DNA from: Verrucomicrobiota bacterium
GTDB lineage: Bacteria; Verrucomicrobiota; Verrucomicrobiia; Opitutales; Opitutaceae
Length of the DNA stretch: 6,792 nucleotides
NCBI GenBank assembly: GCA_030916665.1
Contig: JAUPWC010000588.1
Coordinates: forward strand, 1-6,792
Direction: 5' to 3'
The notes below the pieces were generated by a model. That model made no database searches, was not told where the DNA came from, and saw nothing but the letters and a program-made list of their open reading frames with translations. Position 1 is the first letter of the stretch. Each line of letters opens with the position of its first letter. Positions 1 through 5,347 of the stretch are shown here, in pieces. The position numbers were made by a program, and so were the translations under genes.

Positions 1-304
1 CGCGGCCGACGATGGCCGAGGCGCGGTGGTCGCCCTTGGCGAGGTCCAGGGTGCGCGGCACGCAGCTGATGCCGCCGGTGGCGGCCTGCACGCTGCTGGC
101 GACCACGGAGGAAAACTCCTCCATGGCCTGCTTGACGATGTTGTCGGGGATCATCTCCAGCGTGGCCATCTCGCGGCTGAGGTTCTCAATCTCGATGTCG
201 TCGAACTGTTTCAACACCTGGGCCGCGGACTCGGGCCCGATACTGATCAGGAAGACCGCGAGCTTCTGGTGGCGGTTGAGTTTGCTGTAATCGATGTCAG
301 CCAT
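1..304 (-). CDS. fliG: Flagellar motor switch protein FliG, N-terminal part (cut by window edge)
   Basis: FliG forms the part of the C-ring next to the MS-ring. It binds the FliF tail through its N-terminal domain and meets the stator through its C-terminal domain. Only the first 101 codons are present; the gene continues past base 1. The ATG is at 304-302. The product begins MADIDYSKLNRHQKLAVFLI, followed by the IGPESAAQVLK and IEIENLSREMA segments typical of the FliG N-terminal FliF-binding domain. It starts 28 bp after the fliF stop, the expected partner and order. No Shine-Dalgarno motif is visible; the start is preceded by a C-rich stretch (CCCCTGAACCGCC). The middle and charged C-terminal torque domains lie outside the window and cannot be judged. 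The identity is recognised from family motifs. Confidence 0.93.
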   Translation of the reverse strand, partial: MADIDYSKLNRHQKLAVFLISIGPESAAQVLKQFDDIEIENLSREMATLEMIPDNIVKQAMEEFSSVVASSVQAATGGISCVPRTLDLAKGDHRASAIVGR

Positions 305-332
305 GGCGGTTCAGGGGCGGAGACTTCGGGCG

Positions 333-1958
333 TCAGTTGTTCTTGGTGGCAGCGGGAGTGCCGACCCAGTCGCGGAGGGCGGTGCCAATGTTCACGGGCT
401 TCTGCTTGATCAGCTCGTTGAGCATCTCGGGGGTGACGGCGGAGCCGTTTTGGAGGGAGCGGGCCGCCATATCGGGCGGCATCTGGAGCACCTCGACCGG
501 AACCGGTTCGGGCTTCTGGCGCGAGAGCATGCGGAGGAAGAGCAGGAGCACGATGCCGGCGCCGGCGACGGCGGACCAGCGGCTGCCGGCCTCGATCCAA
601 CCCTGCCACTTGTTCTCGGCCTGGATGGCCTGGATCTGCTCGGAGACGGGTTCGGCGGCAAAGGGGACTTCGGTGAGCGTGACGATGGTGTCGAGCGACT
701 GGCCGGGCTCGGGCTTGAGGCCGAGCGCGTTGACGACGACCTGGCGGAGCGTGGCAATCTCCTCGGCGCTGCGCGGCTGCGGCACGGGCTGCGGCGCCGG
801 GGCGCCCTCGGCGGGCGGCGTGGCGGACGCGGGGACCACGGGCAGGCGCTGCGCCACGAGCACGGCGGCGGTCACGTTCTTGATCGAGCCGGGGTTGCGC
901 GTGGTGTTGGTGAGGGTGCGGTTGATCTCGTAGGTGGTCGTGCGGTTCTTGCGGTTCTGCTCGCTGTTGGAAACGGGACGGTTGGCCGCGCCCTCGGTCG
1001 AGCCGGCCTTTTCGGGCACGTTGGCGCTCACGCCGACGGCGCCGCCGCCGCTGCGGGTCTCGCTGGAGGTGTTGATGTCCTCGGTGGAAGTCTGCGAACG
1101 CACGACCTGGCCCTCGGGATCATAGACCTCGGCGGAAATGGTGGTGGCTTCGGTCTCGATCTCGGCGGAGACGCGCACGACGGCATTGCCGGGACCGATG
1201 ACCTGCGCGAGCATCGTCTCGACCTTGCGGGCGAGGTAGTCCTCGACCTGCTGCCGGTAGCGCATCTGCGAGGAGGCGGTGCCGAGCGTGGGGTCCTGCT
1301 TGAGGTCCTCGGAAAGCACGCGACCGCGGTTGTCCACCACGGCGACCTGGTCGGCCACGAGGCCCTGCACGGCGTTGGCCACGAGGTGGCGGATGGCGTT
1401 GACCTGGTCGGTCTCGAGGCGGCCGCCGCCCATGTCCACGAAGACGGAGGCGGTGGGCTTGATGCCGTTGTCGGTGAGCAGGAGGCGGTTTTCCGGCTGC
1501 ACGATCATCACGCGCGCGGCGCGGACACCGGAGAGCTGGCCGATGGTGCGGGCGAGTTCGCCCTGAAGGGCGCGCAGGTAGTTGGTGCGCTGCACGAAGT
1601 CGCTGAGGCCGAACTGGCCCTTGTCGAAAATCTCGAAGCCCACGCCCTCGCCGCTCGGGAGGCCCTTGCCGGCGAGATCCATGCGGAGCTTGTGGACGCG
1701 GTCGGCGGGCACGGAGACCGTGGCGCCGCCGGCGGAAATCTGGTGCGGGATGTTCTGCGCCTGCAGGTGGCTGATGACGGCGGCCGAATCCTTGTCGCCG
1801 AGCCGGGCGTAGAGCAGCTGGTAGTCGGGCCGGCGCGACCAGAGGACGACGGCGATCATGCCGCCGACCACGGCCACCGCGGCGACGATGAGCGACACGC
1901 GCTGGTTGAGGCCGAGCTGGGACCAGAGATCGAGGAGAGATTGGGCGAATTTCTTCAT
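333..1958 (-). CDS. fliF: Flagellar MS-ring protein FliF
   Basis: FliF is the inner-membrane MS-ring on which the export gate, rod and C-ring assemble. The product is 541 aa, within the usual 520-580 range. There is a short cytoplasmic N-terminus, then a transmembrane segment at about residues 21-40. The periplasmic ring-building domains follow, with the PDYQLLYARL segment at 44-53, the GxGFEIFD segment at 105-112 and the QRTNYLRALQGELARTI segment at 123-139. The YEINRT motif lies at 343-348. A proline/alanine-rich linker spans about 373-396, and a second transmembrane helix spans about 461-477. The cytoplasmic tail ends with a FliG-binding-like segment at about 509-533 (TPEMLNELIKQKP and ALRDWVG). 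It lies 65 bp after fliE and 28 bp before fliG. The ATG at 1958 gives the standard N-terminus but has no Shine-Dalgarno; the leader is pyrimidine-rich. The stop is TGA. Confidence 0.97.
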   Translation of the reverse strand: MKKFAQSLLDLWSQLGLNQRVSLIVAAVAVVGGMIAVVLWSRRPDYQLLYARLGDKDSAAVISHLQAQNIPHQISAGGATVSVPADRVHKLRMDLAGKGLPSGEGVGFEIFDKGQFGLSDFVQRTNYLRALQGELARTIGQLSGVRAARVMIVQPENRLLLTDNGIKPTASVFVDMGGGRLETDQVNAIRHLVANAVQGLVADQVAVVDNRGRVLSEDLKQDPTLGTASSQMRYRQQVEDYLARKVETMLAQVIGPGNAVVRVSAEIETEATTISAEVYDPEGQVVRSQTSTEDINTSSETRSGGGAVGVSANVPEKAGSTEGAANRPVSNSEQNRKNRTTTYEINRTLTNTTRNPGSIKNVTAAVLVAQRLPVVPASATPPAEGAPAPQPVPQPRSAEEIATLRQVVVNALGLKPEPGQSLDTIVTLTEVPFAAEPVSEQIQAIQAENKWQGWIEAGSRWSAVAGAGIVLLLFLRMLSRQKPEPVPVEVLQMPPDMAARSLQNGSAVTPEMLNELIKQKPVNIGTALRDWVGTPAATKNN

Positions 1959-2023
1959 GGGGCGGGCGCCGGATGGAGAGAGGAAAAAAGAGGAAGGTTA
2001 AGGGAATGGAAACGGCGCGCGGC

Positions 2024-2368
2024 TCACACCTGCATGCGCATCAGTTCCTGGTAGGATTCGACGAGCTTGTTGCGCACCTCGACCATGAGGCTGAAGGCCA
2101 CCGAGGCCTCCTGCATGGCGATGACGCTCTGGTGGAGCTGGTCGTGGTTGCCGAGGAGCACCTGCTTGGTGAGGTCGGTGGACACGGCCTGCTTTTCGGC
2201 GACGGTGGACACGAGCCCCTCCAGCACCGAGCCGAAGCTCGCGGAGGGCGGCGCCTGGCGCATGCCGTCGGGCATCGGGGCGGCGATGGCGGGCTTCTGC
2301 ACGCCGTCGAGAGACTTGAGGGGGAGGGCGGTGATCGCCGCGGGGGAAATGGAGCCGATGACGGACAT
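2024..2368 (-). CDS. fliE: Flagellar hook-basal body protein FliE
   Basis: FliE is the small adaptor between the MS-ring and export gate and the proximal rod, exported early by the flagellar type III system. The product is 114 aa, close to the family size of about 100-110. The N-terminal 40 residues are variable and rich in Pro and Ala. The conserved half starts around residue 45 (FGSVLEGLV) and has the helical segment DLTKQVLLGNHDQLHQSVIA at 65-84. It ends with the characteristic C-terminus SLMVEVRNKLVESYQELMRM at 93-112. The gene lies between flgC and fliF. Its start is 23 bp after the final TGA of the extended flgC frame, but 68 bp after the first in-frame TAG in flgC. No Shine-Dalgarno is visible; CCCCGCCCAC precedes the ATG. 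The stop is TGA. Confidence 0.94.
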   Translation of the reverse strand: MSVIGSISPAAITALPLKSLDGVQKPAIAAPMPDGMRQAPPSASFGSVLEGLVSTVAEKQAVSTDLTKQVLLGNHDQLHQSVIAMQEASVAFSLMVEVRNKLVESYQELMRMQV

Positions 2369-2391
2369 GTGGGCGGGGATTCAGCGGGGCG

Positions 2392-2436
2392 TCACTTGCC
2401 GATCTCGAGGGTCTACATCTCGAGCGTGCGCGAGTT
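2392..2436 (-). other. flgC: In-frame FlgC C-terminal tail beyond a TAG, with a second TAG inside
   Basis: Directly after the TAG at 2439-2437 the same frame reads NSRTLEM, then a second TAG at 2415-2413, then TLEIGK and TGA at 2394-2392. This is a recognisable FlgC C-terminus: it aligns without gaps to the end of E. coli FlgC, recalled as ...MMLKTLTLGQ. In that alignment the second TAG falls on the conserved Lys and the first on a more variable position (Asn in E. coli). Both TAGs are one substitution (A to T) away from AAG, and both sit in the context TGTAGA followed by A or C then C. No frameshift is needed. The 3' base after each TAG is A, a context known in E. coli to favour amber suppression. 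The tail could be translated by readthrough, lost by mutation, or masked by sequence error. The reading of the tail is secure; its expression is unknown. Confidence 0.8.
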
Positions 2437-2805
2437 CTACACGACGGAGAGGTTGGCCTCGTAGGCGCGGGAGGCGGTGATGAGATCGACCATCTCGAAG
2501 GCGAGGTTGACGTTGGGCATCTGCACGGTGCCGTCGGGACCGGCGTCGGGATGCTGCGGATTATAGACGGCCTGGCCGGGGGCCTTGTCGGCCGTGATGC
2601 CGGAGACGGAGATGGTCTGGAGCGGGGCGCCGCCGACGCGCTTCACCAGCTCGTTCTCGAAGGAGACGATCTTGCGCTTGTAGGGGCCGCCCTCGGGCGT
2701 GCGGGTGGTCTGCGCGTTGGCGATGTTCTGCGCCACCATGTCGAGGCGGATCTTCTGCGCGGCAAGCGCGCCGGAGGTGATGTCTACGCCGGAGATCAGG
2801 TTCAT
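2437..2805 (-). CDS. flgC: Flagellar proximal rod protein FlgC, frame closed early by TAG
   Basis: FlgC is a proximal rod subunit secreted by the flagellar export apparatus and polymerised on FliE and FlgB. As conventionally translated the product is 122 aa. The rod N-terminal motif is present (IRLDMVAQNIANAQTTRTPE at 19-38, then PYKRK). So are a mid-region segment VYNPQHPDAGPDG (80-92) and the conserved MPNVNLAFEMVDLITASRAY at 96-115. The frame then stops at TAG 2439-2437, right after SRAYEANLSVV, where family members continue for about 15 more residues that form a terminal helix needed for rod packing. That tail is still encoded in the same frame downstream (see 2392-2436). Full length with both TAGs read as sense would be 137 aa, against 134 for E. 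coli FlgC as I recall it. The start is 8 bp after flgB, with no Shine-Dalgarno. Identity is certain; the true C-terminus is not. Confidence 0.92.
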   Translation of the reverse strand: MNLISGVDITSGALAAQKIRLDMVAQNIANAQTTRTPEGGPYKRKIVSFENELVKRVGGAPLQTISVSGITADKAPGQAVYNPQHPDAGPDGTVQMPNVNLAFEMVDLITASRAYEANLSVV

Positions 2806-2813
2806 GGCGGGAA

Positions 2814-3200
2814 TCAGACGATGCGGCCGGTGATGGCCGCCTTGAGCTGCTTGATGTTGCCCGAGACGATCTCCGTCAGGAATTCGTATTCGACGGCGTT
2901 CTTGTTCATCGCGAGCAACTCCTTCTCGATTTCCACGGAGTTGCCGTCGGGGCGCACGGAGCGGGCGAAGGGATCCTGCACGAGCGTGGGCTTGAGCGTG
3001 TCCTTCGCGGCCATCAGGTCGCCGGCTTGGACGCGGGACTTGAGCTGATCGGCGAAATCGGCCGACACCTCGAGGCGGCGGTATCCCGGGGTCTCGGAGT
3101 TGGCGATGTTGGAGGCAATGGCCTCCTGGCGCAGCGCCGCCGCGTCGAGAAGCTTCCTAGCCACCTGGTAATTCTCGGACTGGAAGATGGGATCGATCAT
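2814..3200 (-). CDS. flgB: Flagellar basal-body rod protein FlgB
   Basis: FlgB is the most proximal rod subunit, exported through the flagellar type III system and assembled with FlgC and FliE. The product is 128 aa, matching the usual 120-140. The start at ATG 3200 gives MIDPIFQSENYQVARKLLDA, a standard FlgB N-terminus. It is followed by the rod signature ALRQEAIASNIANSETPGYR (22-41). The C-terminal half carries DGNSVEIEKELLAMNKNAVE (85-104), then YEFLTEIVSGNIKQLKAAI. The frame stays open upstream to about 3329, but those codons show no family similarity, so the shorter start is preferred. It is the first gene of the minus-strand block, 8 bp ahead of flgC, and faces cheR across a 225-bp spacer that must hold its promoter. 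No Shine-Dalgarno is visible before the start. The stop is TGA. Confidence 0.95.
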   Translation of the reverse strand: MIDPIFQSENYQVARKLLDAAALRQEAIASNIANSETPGYRRLEVSADFADQLKSRVQAGDLMAAKDTLKPTLVQDPFARSVRPDGNSVEIEKELLAMNKNAVEYEFLTEIVSGNIKQLKAAITGRIV

Positions 3201-3425
3201 GCGCAGACCATTACCACGCCGCATGCCAGCAAGCGGATGCGCCGCTGTAAGCGCTGATGGCCAACGCGATAAAATTTTCTCCCGCAGCCCGTCCGATGTG
3301 TCGCAAATCCCTGTCAGCCGCGCAGGCAAAAATTGCCGGAGCGATTTCCGCAGTTGCGGCGCTATTTTGACGATGGGTCCTTAATACCCTGCACTTTGGG
3401 CCGATGGACGGGGGACCCAAACCTT
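3201..3425. promoter_or_regulatory. Divergent intergenic region between flgB and cheR
   Basis: This 225-bp spacer separates the first genes of the two blocks, so promoters for both should lie here. It contains local AT-rich patches unlike the surrounding coding DNA: GATAAAATTTTC at about 3268-3279, GGCAAAAATTGCC at 3325-3337, CTATTTTGACG at 3362-3372 and CTTAATACC at 3380-3388. I could not place a convincing sigma-70, sigma-28 or sigma-54 promoter with correct spacing. The GGCAA-AAA-TTGCC element is an inverted repeat with 5-bp arms and could be an operator. No small gene in the spacer is supported. The regulatory role is inferred from the divergent layout. Confidence 0.6.
3325..3337. repeat. 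Short inverted repeat GGCAA-AAA-TTGCC upstream of cheR
   Basis: The 13-bp sequence GGCAAAAATTGCC has perfect 5-bp arms around a 3-bp A spacer. It lies 88 bp before the cheR start within the divergent spacer. Its position and symmetry fit a small operator site. It is too short to be convincing alone, the loop is too tight for a terminator, and no second copy was noticed. Confidence 0.3.
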
Positions 3426-4250
3426 ATGAGGGAAAGCGAGTTCGAGTTCATCCGCAATCTGGTCTATCAACGCAGCCGCATCTGTCTCGACGCCGGCAAA
3501 CGCGAGATGGTCTCCGCGCGCCTCGGCAAACGCCTGCGCGCCACCAACCTCACGACGGTGACGGAATACTGCCGCCTGCTCCAGTCGCCGCAGGCCGGCG
3601 AGGAGCTGGCGCACCTGATCGACACGATCTCGACCAACCACACGTTCTTCTTCCGCGAAAACGCGCACTTCGACTTCGTGCGCGAGCGCATCGTGCCCGA
3701 GATGCGCCTGCGTCAGCGCACGGAGCGCTGGCCCCGCTTCCTCGCTTGGAGCGCCGCCTGCTCCTCCGGCGAGGAGCCCTACTCCCTCGCCATCACGCTG
3801 CAGGAAGCCCTCGGCACCGAGTGGGACTGGCACATCCAGTGCACCGACATCTCGCACCGCATCCTCGACCAGGCCGGCAAGGCCATCTACCGGCAGGACG
3901 TGATCGAGCGCATGCCCGCCGCCACCGTGAAGAAATATTTCCAGAAGGGCATCGGCCCCCAGGACGGCAACTACCGCGTGCGCTCCGAGCTGCGTTCGCA
4001 CCTCGCGTTCCACCAGCTCAACCTGCTCGACCGCGAGTCCCCCCTGCCCGACCTCTTCCACGTCATCTTCTGCCGCAACGTCATGATCTACTTCGACCGG
4101 CAGACGCAGGAGGAACTCGTACGCCGCCTCGCCAAGAAGCTCATCCCCGGCGGCTACCTGCTCGTCGGTCACTCCGAGAGCCTCACCGGCATCAGCCACT
4201 CCCTCGAAATCGTCCGCCCCGCCACCTACCGCCGGCCGCCGGCCTCCTGA
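3426..4250 (+). CDS. cheR: Chemotaxis protein methyltransferase CheR
   Basis: CheR transfers methyl groups from S-adenosylmethionine to glutamates on chemoreceptors, giving the adaptation arm opposite CheB. The product is 274 aa, the usual size. Residues 1-90 form the helical N-terminal domain (EFEFIRNLVYQRSRICLDAG, then STNHTFFFRE at 69-78). The SAM-binding motif follows as WSAACSSGEEPYSLA at 108-122. CTDIS (139-143) is the conserved acidic strand. CRNVMIYFD at 216-224 and the segment PGGYLLVGHSESL at 241-253 are both diagnostic. ATG 3426 gives the standard N-terminus; an in-frame TTG at 3333 would add 31 residues without family similarity. A weak purine run GGGGGA lies 10 bases before the ATG, the only Shine-Dalgarno-like element in the window. 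No C-terminal pentapeptide tether or TPR domain is present. cheB follows after 2 bp. The stop is TGA. Confidence 0.97.
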   Translation: MRESEFEFIRNLVYQRSRICLDAGKREMVSARLGKRLRATNLTTVTEYCRLLQSPQAGEELAHLIDTISTNHTFFFRENAHFDFVRERIVPEMRLRQRTERWPRFLAWSAACSSGEEPYSLAITLQEALGTEWDWHIQCTDISHRILDQAGKAIYRQDVIERMPAATVKKYFQKGIGPQDGNYRVRSELRSHLAFHQLNLLDRESPLPDLFHVIFCRNVMIYFDRQTQEELVRRLAKKLIPGGYLLVGHSESLTGISHSLEIVRPATYRRPPAS

Positions 4251-4252
4251 CC

Positions 4253-5347
4253 ATGTCCGACGTCCGCAAAACCCGCGTCCTCATCGTCGATGACTCCGCC
4301 TTCGTGCGGAAAATCGCCGCTGACACGCTCGGCGCCGACCCCGCCATCGAGGTCGTCGGCACCGCCTGCGATCCCTACCAGGCGCGCGACCGCATCCGCG
4401 AGCTGCGGCCCGACGTGATCACGCTCGACCTGGAAATGCCGCGCATGGACGGCCTCACCTTCCTGCGTCTGCTCATGGAGCATCGGCCGATGCCCGTCAT
4501 CGTGCTCAGCTCCCTGACGCAGCGCGGGTCCGACTTCGCGCTGGAAGCCCTGCGCCTCGGCGCGGTGGACGTGCTCGGCAAGCCCGCCGGTTCCAGCTCG
4601 TTCGGCACGCTCGGCCCGCGCCTCGTGGCCATGGTCAAGGCCGCGGCCACCGCCCGCGTGCGCGCCAATTTCAGCGCCGCCGTCGTGAACCGCACCCTGC
4701 CCGCCCCGCTGCGCACCGACCCGCGCTCGCTGATATTGCTCGGCGCCTCCACCGGCGGCCCCGAGTCCCTGCGCGAGGTGCTCACCGCCCTGCCCGCCGG
4801 CCTGCCCGGCATCGCCATCGTCCAGCACATCCCCGCCGGCTTCTCCAAGGCCTACGCCGACCGCCTCAACGGCATCTGCGCGTTTCCCGTGCGCGAGGCC
4901 GTGGACGGCGAGCGCCTCGACCCCGGCATGGCCCTCATCGCCCCCGGCAATTTCCACATGCTCCTCGGCTGGCACGGCGACCACTACCGTGTGCGCGTGA
5001 CCGACGGCCCACAGATCTGGCACCAGCGCCCCGCCGTGGACCTGCTCTTCAAATCCGCCGCCGACTGCGGCGCCGCCCCCCACTCCGTCGCCGGCATCCT
5101 CACCGGCATGGGCAAGGACGGCGCCGAAGGCCTCTTGCGTCTGCGCGAGAAGGGTGCCACCACTTTCGGCCAGGACGAGGCCAGCTGCGTCGTTTACGGC
5201 ATGCCCAAGGCCGCTTGGGAAAACGGCGCCGCCCAGCGCCAGCTTCCCCTCGACCGCATCGCCGCCTACCTGACCTCCCGCCACCTCGCCCGACTCTCGC
5301 ACCCGCCCTTCCCCGTCCCGACGACCGCCGCCCCCTCGACCCCATGA
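4253..5347 (+). CDS. cheB: Chemotaxis response regulator protein-glutamate methylesterase CheB
   Basis: CheB removes receptor methyl groups, and in many species deamidates receptor glutamines, once phosphorylated by CheA. The product is 364 aa, near the family norm of about 350. The receiver domain (about 8-128) has the acidic pair D13-D14, phosphoacceptor D59 (TLDLEMPRMDG) and K110 (GKP). A linker spans about 130-155. The methylesterase domain follows with catalytic Ser166 in GASTGGPES, His192 in VQHIPAGFS and Asp289 in GMGKDGAEG. All three residues are present, so the enzyme should be active. The last 15 or so residues are a Pro-rich tail (PPFPVPTTAAP). It starts 2 bp after cheR, which suggests translational coupling, with no Shine-Dalgarno. 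Its TGA overlaps the ATG of the next gene by four bases. No cheA or cheW is in the window, so the kinase must be encoded elsewhere. Confidence 0.97.
   Translation: MSDVRKTRVLIVDDSAFVRKIAADTLGADPAIEVVGTACDPYQARDRIRELRPDVITLDLEMPRMDGLTFLRLLMEHRPMPVIVLSSLTQRGSDFALEALRLGAVDVLGKPAGSSSFGTLGPRLVAMVKAAATARVRANFSAAVVNRTLPAPLRTDPRSLILLGASTGGPESLREVLTALPAGLPGIAIVQHIPAGFSKAYADRLNGICAFPVREAVDGERLDPGMALIAPGNFHMLLGWHGDHYRVRVTDGPQIWHQRPAVDLLFKSAADCGAAPHSVAGILTGMGKDGAEGLLRLREKGATTFGQDEASCVVYGMPKAAWENGAAQRQLPLDRIAAYLTSRHLARLSHPPFPVPTTAAPSTP

Noticed and set aside
294..2054. 586-codon open frame on the plus strand, antisense to fliF
   Set aside because: It is the mirror of fliF in a high-GC genome. The product is low-complexity (Gly, Ala, Val, His, Asp) with no motifs, while the minus strand encodes a complete FliF.
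2392..2439. Frameshift as the explanation for the short flgC
   Set aside because: The tail continues in the same frame with gap-free similarity to FlgC. Only substitutions at two codons are needed.
3213..3228. Sigma-54-like site on the minus strand upstream of flgB (TGGCATG followed by GTGGT)
   Set aside because: The -12 element lacks the required GC, and the site would put the transcript start almost on the ATG.
3270..3299. Sigma-28-like pair TAAA ... TCCGATGT before cheR
   Set aside because: The spacer is 18 instead of 15 bases and the second element matches the consensus at only 5 of 8 positions.
3201..3329. Upstream extension of flgB
   Set aside because: The added residues do not resemble FlgB, and MIDPIF at 3200 is the typical start.
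3333..3425. Upstream extension of cheR to an in-frame TTG
   Set aside because: The 31 added residues have no family similarity, and ATG 3426 gives the standard CheR N-terminus.
4226..5302. 358-codon open frame on the minus strand, antisense to cheB
   Set aside because: It is a compositional shadow rich in Gly, Ala, Val and Glu. cheB on the plus strand has all catalytic residues and accounts for the open frame.
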